In this document: in pieces, positions 46,690-59,449 of the stretch
Numbering within the stretch: the stretch's first letter is position 1
Layout of the letters: each line of letters starts with the position of its first letter
Origin: Pseudocercospora fijiensis CIRAD86
Lineage: Eukaryota > Ascomycota > Dothideomycetes > Mycosphaerellales > Mycosphaerellaceae
Length of the DNA stretch: 64,000 bases
Direction of reading: 5' to 3'
Assembly (NCBI RefSeq): GCF_000340215.1
Contig: NW_006921535.1
Location: 6,200,406 to 6,264,405, forward strand
The notes under the pieces: generated by a model
The model's input: the letters and a program-made list of their open reading frames with translations, nothing else
What the model was told of the DNA's origin: nothing
Databases searched by the model: none
Program-made: the position numbers and the translations under genes

Positions 46690-48723
46690 ACCTCTCGCGA
46701 CCTCTTACTACATCTCGAGATTTCTAATCTACGTAGTAATATAATATCGATAAATAAGCTCGGAGATCCGAATCTATCGCGGCTAGAGGCAGACACCTTA
46801 TATAAAGAAAATAATAGTTAGGTAACCTATACGGGAGATACAATACCGCGATTACGATCCGACGGAAAACCGGATAGCTACAATGTCGACGAGAACCGAA
46901 AAGGGTATAAGCTATTAATATATAATATTATATAAGAGTTCCTTAGCCTATATACGCGACCTTCCTTCTTAGCTAAACTGTCTAATACAATATCCGATAC
47001 TATCGAGGGACATTTCTATAGCAATATAGACTCTATTATACCTACCCTAAGAAGTTACATCTCGATTGCGACGAGAATAGGCGATGTTTTTCGAGTAGAA
47101 AGAGACGCAAAGTAAGAGGAGCTTTAAGTCTACCGAGAGGAGCTTATAGACTATCGAGAGGAGCTTCGACGTTGTTAGTATAAGCGCGACGCCGCCTAGA
47201 ATAAGAGCTATATTGCTCGGAACGATAATTGCTATCTCTAAGATCGGTGCGATACTACCGAAAACGAGCGCGATGTCGCCTAATACGAGCGTAAGGCTAT
47301 CTAGCAAAACCTAATCTAGGCGGAAAACGAGCTATATAATAGAAAGGAAGAGCTATAGTATATATAGTAGTAGGATATACTTCTCCGGGCAGAGCTCGAT
47401 AAGCTAAAGAAAAGCTTAATCTAGGCGGAAAACGAGCTATATAACAGAAAGGATAAGCTACAGTATATATAGTAGTAGGATATACTTCTCCGGGTAGAGC
47501 TCGATAAGCTAAAGAAAAGCTTAATCTAGGCGGAAAACGAACTACATAACAGAAAGGATAAGCTACAGTATATATAGTAGCAGGATATGCTTCTCCGGGC
47601 AGAGCTCGATAAGCTAAAGAAAAGCTTAATCTAGGCGGAAAACGAGCTACATAACAGAAAGGATAAGCTATAGTATATATAGTAGTAGGATGTGCTTCTC
47701 CGGGCAGAGCTCGATAAGCTAAAGAAAAGCTTAATCTAGGCGGAAAACGAGCTATATAATAGAAAGGATAAGCTGTAGTATATATAGTAGTAGGATGTGC
47801 TTCTCCGGGCAGAGCTCGATAAGCTAAAGAGTAGCTAGGGTAAGCAGGTCGCTACGTTAAAGAGTACGGTAGCAGAGTAGTAGAACTAGATACGCGAAGC
47901 CTAGGGCCGCGCTATATTAGCCCGAGATTAACTCGTTATAATAGAACGGGAATTAGAAGATATAAAGGATTATTAGAGTAGGAAAGAGGAGGAGATTATA
48001 GGACTCCGACAAACGCTCGAGATATCGCAATACGAGTAGCTAGTTACCTACTACTAAGCACGGGTATAGGATTTATTATCTAACCGCTTCTGTAAATCTA
48101 CTAGAAAATCAGCTGCTCGCTCTCTAGGCCTAATTATAAAGAAGAGCAAGGCAGTAGTCTAACTAAAAGATAAGCTATTGTAGTTAACGTAGAAAATTGC
48201 TATCTTAGGTAAAAGTATCGGGATTATAGAAGAAGAGAGAGAAAAACGACGGCGGCTTAAAGGGAAGATTATATAGGTAGAGCGAATAGAGAGAGATTTA
48301 GAGGATAGGTTGTCTTCGAGTATATCCGAGGTCGAGCGACTACAACGATAGGTTAAAGCAAAAGGGATAGAAGAAGGCGAATAGGCGGCATTCAAGGAGC
48401 TGCGAAACTAATATAGACGTCTAAAAGACGCTAACCGGCAGTTAGAAGAGCGTATCGCGACGATAGATGTTTATATTAGCAAGTTAGTAGGGATAATTAG
48501 ACGCTACCGCTAACTTATTAAAGGGATAAAAGATGTCGATAGTACAAAGCCGGGTAGTATAGGAAATAGGGTTAGCATATAAAGTCGTAAATAGCAGTTC
48601 GAATTGCAAGTAGAGACAAAGGCGGAGAAGCTTAGTACTTACCGCCTATATATTATATACTATAAAATCGTATTTGCTTATATGCTATAAGATGTGCCGT
48701 AGATCGCTACACCGGTCTAATAA
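46690..48723 (+). pseudogene. Long coiled-coil protein with five 35-residue repeats
   Basis: One plus frame with only TAA/TAG breaks ends at TAATAA (48718-48723). After a globular-looking N-part (NVDENRKGYKLLIYNII; FLAKLSNTISDTIEGHFYSN) nearly all of the rest is coiled coil: VYREELIDYREELRRC, five 105-bp repeats (47312-47836) encoding AENELYNRKDKLQYI then LRAELDKLKKS, and further coil (REKRRRLKGKII; ISEVERLQRQVKAKGIEEGE). Thirty-five residues are five heptads, so the repeat preserves coil register. It lies just before the Helitron ORF in the same frame and could be its passenger or a neighbour. Confidence 0.65.
47312..47836 (+). repeat. 105-bp tandem repeat, five units
   Basis: Units start at 47312, 47417, 47522, 47627 and 47732, exactly 105 bp apart, each beginning TAATCTAGGCGGAAAACGAG. 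They differ at very few sites, several of them RIP-type. Confidence 0.9.
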
Positions 48724-48990
48724 TTACGAAGCGCTCGCTCGTAAGTCGTACTCTAGGTACAACATTAATGTTAGAAAGTTAGGCATCTAGGCATACTATT
48801 AGATCTCGCTAAGAAATCGATATACGTAGTATAACTTACAAGCGTATTCCTATTTAGGCACCTAACCTTCGCTACGCTCCGCGAGGTAGAGATATAGAGT
48901 ATAGAAGCTCCTCGCGGTATCGTTTACCCGCTATACCTAGTCTATTGAATTAGCGGTATTATATAACGATTATAGCACTATTAGCCGAAA

Positions 48991-51900
48991 ATGGAAGAGA
49001 CACTATACTACGGGAATTGCAATCGAACCTTGCCTGCCGCGCAGTTCCGTAGCGTAAAGAGCTAAGGGAAGCAGACGAAACGATATGCGGCCTACCGCGG
49101 TATTAGTATATTCGCTATACTAGCGAAGAGATCTTTAGAGCAAGAAGCGCCTAGCGAGGTATAAGAAATTTCAACGCCTATAGTAAGACGTCGAGGTAGT
49201 TACCCCCCGCGCGCGTTATTAAACTTATCGATACTAACTCCTACGGCACCCCGAACGATCCTACCGGCGACTTTTATTTATAGATCGTACGGTATACCTA
49301 GAACGACTTAGAGATTAGCTAAGGGCGATCTTATAATATGTATATATTATATACTAGGAGATTAGACACTTATAGAAGAGCAACTAAGATATTGTTTCGT
49401 AGGATCTTATAAAGCACCTAGAAGGGTATTTAGAAGAGGCGGTCTCGAGCTCGATACTTACGTACGCTACGAGTCGGTAACTAGAGGTCTATAATACGTA
49501 GAACCGACTAGGTCGCCGACCGGCTCTCTTAGGGAGTTAGTAGTTATACAACGCCCCGATCCCGGCTACCCAAACATTAGACCGCTTATACTACGTAGAT
49601 CTAGAACCTACGAGTTATTAAACGGGATAGATATAAGCGACACTAACCGTAAGCTACTAGACAATTTTAAGAATGCCCTAAAAGGTAAGAAGCTACAACT
49701 CTGCTCTCGCTATAAAGAACGTTAGTTTAGTATAGATCTAAGTATAGAGACTTAAGTCTACCGGCGCTACCGTAGAATTAATAGCGGCGAAGAAACAACT
49801 ATATTTACACTTCAAAATTGTATAGACCCTAGCTCGTTACTAGAGACTCTTCTACCGCTTACGGTTATCGAGAGTTTAATTCTATCTCGAAGTTATCTAA
49901 CTAGGCAATTCTAGGTAGGCTAACAGACTATATACGCCCTTTAGGAATCGGTTAGAATCTACGATATACTTCCTTATAAAGTATAGGACCTCGATATTAC
50001 TATAATTGATATAGTTAACAATATACTATTATTAGTGCGGGATACGACGGTACGTCGTAGTATAGTAGAGGGCTAGCTCGATTGGCTAATTATAACTAAC
50101 CTACGGTATAAGGATATACGAAAGTCTTAGTAGGCGATCTCGAGGCTACTACTCGACGGGTCGGTCTCTAACTTATTGCGAAGATTAGCCCGATCTGCTA
50201 GCGATATTAGAAGCCTTAGTATAACTAGTATAGGAGCAGGGCATTGCTATAATTCGATTGTTCCGGGCCTTATACTTAAGCGAGGGGATGCTACCTCGTA
50301 CTATCGGCTTAATTCGAGCCCGTTATTTACAATAGTCAAACTAGTAGATGCGGTCTACTACGAACCTATCTTAGTAACTACATTTCTAGATCTATTCCCT
50401 CGTAGCTATACGGATTATAATAAGTCTAGGAAGCGTCCGGTAACTTTTAGCATATATATCCGGCACCTAATTAAGTATTAAGGATATCGGTTTGCTTAAA
50501 GATATAACTTTTTAATAACTGCTCTGTTGCTCCTCTTACTAAGGCAAGTAGATACGAAAGTTCCTTTTATTATCTATAACAAGTTAGGTAACAAGGATCG
50601 TAAGATAGAGACTTTCTTTAAAAGCGCAAATTTAGATACTAAGCGAAAACCTATCCTAGAATAGATAAAAGTTGTAAGCGACATAGCGGAGAGTTTTCGC
50701 GGGCTTCCGCCGTTCTAGAAATCGCGGTATATAGAAGCCTAGACTATAGTTAAGGACTTAGGCCAACCCGACTTATTTTTAATACTAAGTTAAGCCGACT
50801 TGCATTAGCAGTCGCTCCTGTTACATATACTAGACTACTATATATAGGAGTAAGCATTACTAGAGGCGAGGCTAAACATTACTAAGAAGTTAGTATAAAG
50901 AAATCCTTACATCGCTTCCTATTACTTCTCGAGACGACTAGATCTATTCTATAAGTACGTAGTAGGCCTAAAATTTAATATCGGTAACTAGTTCTATCGG
51001 ATTAAGTAGTAGTAGAGGGGCGCTACTTATAGTTATAGTATTCTATAGATAAGGAAGGGGCCTAGAGAGGCGAACTACAATCTTAGGACTATAGAGGCAG
51101 TTTTAGAAGCCTTCCGAGATGAAATTGTAGCTACTATACTACGAGTAGACGACGATTTATTAACCGAAAACACTGTTACTTCGCTCGATTCGCTACTATC
51201 GACTAGTAAGGTAGATCTAAGGACGGTCCTAGAGCGTTTCTAAATACATCAATATTAGCCGTATTGTCTCTAAATAGGAGAAACGTGTCGATTTAGTTTT
51301 CCCGCCTAGAATTAGGTCGATACAAGCATTACTAAAAGTAGGAAAAATAGAGAGTAGCGATTCCTACCTCGTCGCAACTATCTAATACTAAATCGCTATA
51401 GTGCTCTACTTCTCTTAGCTTAGTTAGGGAATATAGATATCGTCCTATATATCGTAGCGACGGCTTTACTCCTATACTTATATAAGGTAGGTAACGCGAT
51501 TTTTGTTTCGAGTACTATCGACTCCTTCCGAAAGAAGGGGTCTATAGCAATTAATAGGATCCGATCTACCGAAAGTTTCGTACATCAAACACTGCTAGCT
51601 ATCGTATCCGGGCGTAAATAGGCCGAGGCCGAGGTATGCTACTTACTATTAGACCTTCCTCTAGTCTTAACCTTATATAGAGTAATCGACGTAGACTATC
51701 GGCTCCCGAACGATACTAGCGAGGCTCTAGAACCTACGAAGTCTTGCTTTATCCGATATATAACGAGAGACATATCCTAGTTCGGTAATCTAATATTTAT
51801 AGAGTAGATATTAGGATACCGCATTAATGCCGCTAGTATTACCTATACGAACTCGATATAATTAGAACCTATATTGCGATTCTTACTAGTATATATAAAC

Positions 51901-53835
51901 GATACGAATGGACGAGAAGACTACAGTCGGGTACAGATAATGCTATATTATTTATACACGACGTTAGAGCAGCTAAAGTGTATCGACGGACGTATATACG
52001 AGTCTTAGTCGGAAGTATATAACCTATACTCTACTCGATACATTTATCGACTGCGGGCTAGTTATTATACCGATAAACAGCGGGAGTTTAAGTCTACTAT
52101 AGTAGACGACCTCTTTAAAATATAGACTAATCGCAGCTCGGTATACAGTTCGGATCTAAGCGACAGTACGGGATATCTTAATAATAGCCGTAGGTAAATA
52201 CCGATTAATCTTAAATATATTAAATCGACATTCTAGGAAAGAGTAAAGAAGAGCTCTTAGAACATTCTCGAGATGCAATTTTTTAGTTAAGGCGTAGCGG
52301 ATCGACTAATATATAATTAACGAGAATTATACAACTTTTGTATATTACATTTTAGGTAGAGTATCGATAAGCGGGACAGCCTAATAAAACCCGAGCCCTT
52401 CTTAATCTATATAGATAGAGAAGCTAGGACTAGAAAGTCTTATACGATTGAAGTTATCTTAGCGCACCTAGACGTTATAGCTAAATCTTTCTACGTTAAA
52501 GACCCGGTTCTTCGCTCGGTAGCAACCGGTGTTGCGGCTTATACTATTTTAGGCAGGACTCTCTATAGTCTCTTCCGCTTGCCTACGAAGGGCCGGTACG
52601 AGAGCCTTAGTGCTAGCTAGCGATTAGATCTTCGAATTATATTGCGAGATTGCAAATATCTTATTATCGACGAAAAGTCGATAATTAGCCTAAGTATACT
52701 AGCTCGAGTATATTAGCGCTATAAAGAAGTATTCCCGAGTGCTTATATACCGTTTAGGGGCATTAGTATTCTAATATATAGCGACTTCTATTAACTAACT
52801 CCGGTAGGATTACGACTATTATACTATACGGGACTAACCTACGATATAGAGGAACTATATAGTTAATAACTATATCGGATATTTACTCGGACATTTCAAT
52901 TATAACGACTAATGCGACAAATAGGCATTAATATATTAGCGGTAGCATTTCGATCGATACTATAGGCGCTACGGTATAACCGGGTTATAGTAAATAACTA
53001 GGAACTTCTAGTATCCCGGACTCGGGCAAATCTTCGTAGGTCGGGAAGTAGGATAAGTAAAGATGCGTTGCGAATTTTTACTACGACGGCTATAGTAAGT
53101 CGGTACAATGCCGAGAGAATAGATTAGCTAGCTAATCTAATTACTATAGTACCCGCACTTTATACTAGACTAGGGTTATTAGCGACTTTTAACGAGGCTA
53201 GAGGGCTACACTCCTACCTTGCACTATATTAAGGTGCGAGAGTTATACTAGTTAAGAACCTCTAGATAGAGTAGGGTCTTGTTAACGGTACGATTAGTAC
53301 CGTACGAGAGTTTGTTAAGTAGAACCCGATAGATGAAGTTCCGTATACAATCTTAATACAATTCGATACTTATTAAGGACTAAGCCTAGACTCGTCTAGG
53401 ATAGTACTAATCTTTATATCGATAAGGGAATTCACTTTAGACGGTATATAATGTAGTCGTCGCTAGTTTCCTTTAACCGTCGCTTATACGATTACGGTCT
53501 ATAAGTTATAAGGCATTACAATCGACGAGGCTATAATAGATATATTAGAGCGAGATTTTACCGCGAGTCTAATATACGTAGCAGTATCTCGAGTAAAGAC
53601 AATTTATAGTCTAGTGTTTAAGCGGCCGTTTAGTTTCTAGCCGAGATTCTAGCGTAGGGAGGGTAATTTAGACGTTATACGTCGAGAGGATATACGAAGA
53701 AGAGGTATAAAGGAAGCTAAAGATAGCAAATCGGGTTAGCTAGAAGTTAGAAGGTGCATTATTAGAGGAGTTGTGCTATTATACATTTATTATATATCGA
53801 ATATATCGTATATAGGTCGTTCGCCGGGGGTTTAG
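48991..53835 (+). pseudogene. Helitron Rep-helicase polyprotein, RIP-inactivated
   Basis: A single frame of about 1,600 codons from ATG 48991, with TAA/TAG breaks. The N-terminus reads LYYGNCNRTLPAAQF and KRYAAYRG, a decayed CxxC...CxxC finger. At 49850-50190 and 50200-50520 it matches the conserved region before the Helitron Rep (LLPLTVIESLILSR; RGDATSYYRLNSSPLFTIVK; YIRHLIKY). The Rep domain at 50750-51060 has LFLILS-ADLH and RGATYSYSIL, where the HUH motif HxH is now Y-S-Y. The PIF1-type helicase has Walker A REARTRKSYTI (52414-52446; from GEAGTGKS), IIDEKS near 52670, SDFY-LTPVG near 52780 (from GDFYQLPPVG) and YVAVSRVKT near 53580. Complete in length but dead. Termini were not resolved. 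Confidence 0.92.
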
Positions 53836-54015
53836 TCTAAAGATACGCTTATATAAATCTAGCTCGGCCTCTAATCGGAAGAAATCAAATGTCCCCCCCC
53901 CCCCTACGTAACTTCTACCTTACTACCTCGCAACCCGCTATATCGACGACGATATAAATAATACCGTAGCGACGACGACGACATTGCGACATTTATATAC
54001 TATGCGTCTAAAACG

Positions 54016-54765
54016 ATGTAGCGACAACTTCTAACTATTATTCCGCTTAGGTCTCGCTTCGCTCGGCAAACCTTAGGTAGTACCTACCTATACTATACTT
54101 TATTTAATAAGTTAGCAACTTTTAACGACGCGCTATATTAAACGTGCTATCCGATTGCAGGATTAATAAATAGGAGTAAGTAGCACTACAGTTATAGTAA
54201 AAGGTCTATATAGCGAGAAGTCTAAGAGTATAGATATAGATATATTAAGATGTAACTACCTAAGCAATAGTAGTTGTAACTTCCGTCGCGTAAAGAAGAA
54301 TAGAGAGGCAAGTCGACGCTACGTAGTAGGCGGGCGATAGACCGTATTAGTAAGCTCTAGCTAGAAATCGATACTACTATTCGGCAAAGCCGCGACTATA
54401 AGCCGCGTACTAGGCTTATTTGCTAGATTCTAGTAAGAAAAAAATCGATAGCAAGACTAGAAGTCCTAAGGGCCTATAATAACCTTCGGCGGTAATAGCG
54501 ATTCCTTAAGGAACCGGCTTATCTTACCGTATAGGTATCGTCTTACGCGGCTTTCTCTAAGTAGTTCCTTTATACCGATAGGCTTCCCGGACCTAGACAT
54601 TCCTTTACTATATATCTTGCGAATCGAAGAAATCTAGTCGCCTTTCGCGTTACTAACCTCCTAGTAGTGCTCGATATTTAGATATCGCCGTAACGCATAT
54701 CGGAGAATTAGACTAGATTAGCTATATACCGGAAAGCGTTAATTAAACCGATACTCTTCTAGTAG
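54016..54765 (+). pseudogene. Unidentified basic ORF
   Basis: ATG at 54016 starts a frame with TAG/TAA breaks that reads LLTIIPLRSRFARQTLGSTY, NKLATFNDALY, ISKL-LEIDTTIRQSRDYKP, VRKKSIARLEVLRAYNNLRR and RLPGPRHSFTIYLANRRNL. Arg/Lys-rich, helical in the middle. It is bracketed by a run of 12 C (53893-53904) and G runs (54950-54963). No family recognised. Confidence 0.45.
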
Positions 54766-55120
54766 CCGAGAAGCGATCGCGCTAGTACTATTGCTTTTCT
54801 ATTACTACCTTTCCTTAACTATACTCTTCTCTTATGCTTTACTCTTACTCCGACGGGGATATCGTTTATATCTACCTAGCATTATATCTAGCGAGTAATA
54901 AGGGAGACTAATATTAGAGGTATGTCTTAGCGAGGAAGATAAAGCTAGAGGGGAGGGGGGGGGCTAAGGTTGTTAAAGTAATACGCTTTACTCTACAAAT
55001 AAGGTTTGCGAGCCGCACTTTAGGGCGTAAGTTACGCGCTTTATTCTTTACGTATCGCGTCGCGACTTAAAGTTTAACTAATTATTTAAATTCTACTTAA
55101 AAGGAAACATCGTTAAAAAT

Positions 55121-56290
55121 ATGTAAGCTAACCTAGATCCCTTATTGTTAGACAGACTAAAACTTACTAAGCCGATAAAGGTATCGAAGAAAATAAAAGA
55201 GAAGACGGGAGGGGTCGTAGGTAAAAATAATAACGAGGCAACGAGGACGGCTTCTAGCGGCGACCTCGACTCGTAGTAATAGAACCTACTAGACGGAGTC
55301 CGGTCGCTATCGATAACGGAGCAGCCGAGTAACGATTAGAGCACCGTCGGCTATAAGGGAAAGTCTAAAACCGCCGTCGAGACTAATAGAGGAATCGAGA
55401 AGACTATAGAAGTCGTAGGAATATAGTCTTTAAAGGGAAAAGTAGCGAATAGTGCATTTAGCGACAAAAACTATTTCTAGAGCGATAGTAGGACGCGCGA
55501 TAGTCGGCGAAAGGATATAATAGCGGCCTTAGGGTATCCTAACTTAATAGGTTATATCGAAGGTCTAAAGAGTAGTCCGGAGCCGGTCGGGTCGGACTTA
55601 GAAGTAGAACTATAAGAGGTAGGGACTTCGGGGTATCCTAACTTAATAGGTTATATCGAAGGTCTAAAGAGTAGTCCGGAGCCGGTCGGGTCGGACTTAG
55701 AAGTAGAACTATAAGAGGTAGGGACTTCGGGGTATCCTAACTTAATAGCTCTTCTCGAAGGTATAGTAAATAGAGACTCGGACACTTAGGCGGACAATGA
55801 TTTAAGTAAGAATAGAACTGTCGATCCTATAGCTACCGAAGAAGCATACTTAGTAGATACAGGTCCCTCTATATAGAGCGCGAGCATCGAAGAAGAAGGC
55901 TATAGTAGTGCGACAAACAAGCGCAAATATAACTTATTCTGCCGTAGCGAGGACGTTAAGCATCTAGTACCCGAACTACTATAGAAGAGGTCGTATCTAG
56001 ATCGAGTACGACACTTCTTACAAAGTATTACCTATCCGGTACAAGAAGGAAGTCAATTTAGAGAGAAATTAGCTACCGTATTTGCTTTCAAGCGATAAAT
56101 GCGTTAGTTAAGGTATAAGAGAAGAGTAAAAGGGGATTAGCATTAGGGCAATAGAGAGTCGCAGAGGAAAGTAGTTATTGCGTCTACTCTATTAATTATA
56201 GGCTATATATAGCGTAGCGTTGCCGAATTAATGTCCTCTGCCTCGGGATAGTTCGATCTTAGGTTCGATTAGCTAAATTTTCAATGCTAA
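55121..56290 (+). pseudogene. ORF with perfect 33-residue tandem repeat
   Basis: ATG at 55121 (next codon TAA) opens a 390-codon frame to TAA at 56288-56290. The N-part is Lys/Ser-rich and disordered-looking (PIKVSKKIKEKTGG). At 55532-55729 two identical 99-bp units encode GYPNLIGYIEGLKSS followed by PEPVGSDLEVEL, with a diverged partial third. The C-part is more ordered (KRKYNLFCRSEDVKHLVPEL; REKLATVFAFKR). Breaks are TAG/TAA. No family recognised, though the basic/acidic alternation suggests a nuclear protein. Confidence 0.55.
55532..55760 (+). repeat. 99-bp tandem repeat, two identical units plus partial third
   Basis: Units start at 55532 and 55631 and appear identical, including the same TAA that breaks the frame in each. 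A third partial unit starts at 55730. Confidence 0.9.
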
Positions 56291-57980
56291 ACGTCTTTAT
56301 ACCTATGCTAATCTATTGTTCTATATATACGAGAGCAAGCTTCGCTATATAGTATAGTCTAGTAAAATCCCGGCATTAAGCCCTCTCCGGACTCGCTTCG
56401 ACAAAATTACTATTAAATTGCCTCTATTAACGCCCTTCCTATCCGTCTAAGGATGATAATACTATGCTCTAAGTTACGGTAGTTCTTAGCTATTATCGTG
56501 TAATAATTAAGGTATACTCTCTTAGTATTACATATATAGTAGACCCTACACTAATCGAATCCCTATATAATTAAGCTTAGTCCGTATCGCACTTGCCTTT
56601 CTCTTTAGCCCCTATTTACGGTATATAATTTCACGATATGCTACGAGGATCGCAATGTCCTAAGCAAGAGAAAAAAGAGAGAGAGAGAGAGAGAAAGAAC
56701 GCATTACAGCTATAACGAATACGCTAGATTTCCTTAAGGTACTAAAGAAAGGATGCGAAGAGTTAGATAAGAAGGGGGCGAAGCACGTATCTTAGTAAAG
56801 CTCCTATCTAGATTGGATGTTTCGTTAACATAATTAGGTTAAGGACTACTTTAGAATTATCTATAAGTAGAAGGAAGCGAAGACAGAGGTAGAACAGAAA
56901 GGCAGTAATAAGGTAACTTCGGTATAACGCCCTTACCCTCGCTCTATAGGGATTCCTACTAATTCGAATATAGGACGAATAGAAATTAGAGTTATCAAAG
57001 CGTATATATAGTACTACTAAGCCGTATAAAAAGAGTACGTAGCTAGAGTAGAACACCGCTAGATCTATAGAATTAGAGTTAGGAAAGTAGATAGAGGCAC
57101 TAAGCTATAAACTAAGCAAGAAATAAGTACCGAATGCCTCCTCTTATAGCTTTCGTATAAGTCGTAAAGACCCGCGATCTGACCTATTACTTCTTCTAAT
57201 ACTAGGGTAGCATTACCGGGACACTACGTCCGCGTTTTTAATATTCGTAGGACGTATACGAAACCCGAGCCTTATGCCCTAAAGATGCTAGAAATAGAGT
57301 AGCTTATAATAGGAACGATATTCGGTACTTAGAATTTCTGCTTTTAAGTAACGTCGATAGTAACGGTGTCGGTAAAACGTGCTCCGATAGTAGGCGCCGA
57401 TTTTTACTTACGATCGACCGTTTACTCTTACGCGCTTCTTAAAGTATACGTTTAGGCGCTTTATATAGCCTCTATTCGTATATAAACAATATACCGACAA
57501 ATCGTAACTAGTCTAGGCATTTGCGCGCGCCTGCGACTCCTACCGAGCGAGTAGTATATTCGAGGTACTCTTTAGCTAGCAAAATCTCTATATAACCTAC
57601 ATTATAGACAGCTAGCGCGAGTTAGAGCCTGCGTTAGAGGTAAGCTGTACTATATCGAGCGATAGAGTATCTAGTAGCCTCGTACTATCGGGCTATTCTA
57701 ATAGTATACAAGGTGCTAATAAAAGTAATATAGACAAGTAGGGCTATACTAATAGTATAAGCGTCGATAAGAATAGTCTCGCATTATTTATACAAGTGCG
57801 CACTTATAGATCGGACACTTAAGAGTAGACTATTAAGCCCGTAGCTCCTTCCTAAGGCTCTAGATTAGGCTACGGAAATACTCTTACTATATCGGGACTA
57901 TACGCAACTAGTACGAATGCTACTTATATAGCACCTAGCGCTATTCCGACTAGTACGTATAATGAATTTACCGCAAAACC
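56291..57980. other. Degraded stretch, possible ORF fragments
   Basis: A (GA)n run lies at 56670-56695. From about 57640 to 57960 a Ser/Thr/Asn-rich frame is visible (LVLSGYSNSIQGANKSNID; YGNTLTISGLYATSTNATYI) that may be the N-terminal part of the next ORF or a separate low-complexity protein. I cannot fix gene limits. Confidence 0.4.
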
Positions 57981-57989
57981 TCTATTCTA

Positions 57990-58915
57990 ACTACTATCTA
58001 GCCTATATTATAAAAGCATTAAATTGTATAATTGCTCGAGAAAGCGATCTCCGTATAAAGCGCGAATATCTACGTTTAAGAGCCGACCGGTCCTAGATAC
58101 TTGCTACTTTTCTCGAAACTGTCTAGCAAAACGGTAATCGTAAGCATATTATAGGCGACAGTTAGGAGGCAACGGTACGGTAGATCTTATAGTATATAAA
58201 TAAGTGCGTAGGCGATAATATAGCTTAGTTAGAGGCCGAAGTAGAGGCGCTCGAGTCGTTTACGATAGATACTATTACAAAGGTGAATAGCACGCTATAG
58301 AAGATTACGGAAGATTCGAAGAAACGTAATAATAACCTATAGGTTATTATATAGTATTCTAGGTCTCCCTACTCTAAGGACGTATATCTACTACGGACGA
58401 TAAGTATAATAGACGGTCTAGGATACGGTACTATAGGAGGACACCTTATAGTATAACATTGTAATAGTATAACTAGCTAGCGTGTAAAGTGTTTAGGACT
58501 TCTAAAACTTTTCTAGAATCTCTATAGTATCCTATACGTCCGTACTAAATCGGATAAGTAGTAAGCATTTATCGTCTTCTTTATAATAGAAGTAGACCTA
58601 AGTAGCAATAAATCCTCTATAATCACTTGCTACCTTTGTGCCTATTTCAGTAGAGTACTCGTTAAGATTCTCTATACTAAACAAATTAGCCGTACATATC
58701 CGGTTAGAGAGTTAGAGCCTAAGGCATCGACAAAGCGGACTTAGCATACTACGAGAGCCCTCTTCCGTACTTAGAACTTCTACCTCTCTAGGTACCTATC
58801 GAATACACAGTTGCTATTACACTTCTACTAGCGAGCAGTAAGGGGCCTAAAAGTGCAATAGTTACCGGTATAGAATAGCAGGTGCAGCGGTAGCGACATA
58901 TTTAGGCAGTTTTAA
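57990..58915 (+). pseudogene. Coiled-coil ORF
   Basis: One plus frame to TAA at 58913-58915, broken by TAG/TAA. It reads LNCIIARESDLRIKREYLRL then RADRS-ILATFLETV, a coiled-coil core (LEAEVEALESFTIDTITKV; LQKITEDSKKRNNNLQVII), a beta-like part (DGLGYGTIGGHLIVQHC) and a basic C-part. Spliced ends not determined. No family recognised. Confidence 0.45.
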
Positions 58916-58959
58916 GGCATAGCGATAGGCGTTTAGTATGTGTAGTTTAAGCGAGAAAA

Positions 58960-59060
58960 CGAGATAATATAGCATTAGAATACGGCATTAGAATACAGCA
59001 TTTATAGCATTAGTAATAGCATTAACAGTAATAGTATATTAAACATTATTTAGCATTAGT
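58960..59060 (+). repeat. AGCATTA-type short repeat, RIP-poor
   Basis: Repeated AGCATTAGAATA/AGCATTAGTAATA motifs that retain many CA dinucleotides, unlike the flanks. They lie just upstream of the gypsy-like element. Confidence 0.5.
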
Positions 59061-59449
59061 ATCTTATAGTAACAGCATCGACCGGGCGCACGCATCGCCC
59101 TATAGTATTATTTATAGAAGACACGAATACAGCTTTAATAGCATACGTATATTTTAGAATTTCCCCTACCGAAAACACGAGATATATAGGAAGCCCTATA
59201 TTAGCGTAGATAGCGGCTTTACGCAAGCGGAAATCACCTACCGAGCCTACCCGTATTTAGTAGTAGTATACCGAAGAGCCCGATATATCGAGAACTATCC
59301 GCTCCGATAGGAGGCTTAAGCAGGTTATATATGCCCGAGGAAGGCAGAAATAGGTAGAACTATATTAAAGGCACGTAGAAGGTCGTACGGAAGAAGCGTA
59401 CTAGTTAGGATCTTAAGAGCCCGGAATTAGCTAAGAAGATTGCTAACTT

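Noticed and set aside
55121..56290. Retropepsin active site (AYLVDTGPS)
   Set aside because: The DTG triplet lies in a Ser/Glu-rich disordered stretch with no other protease features.
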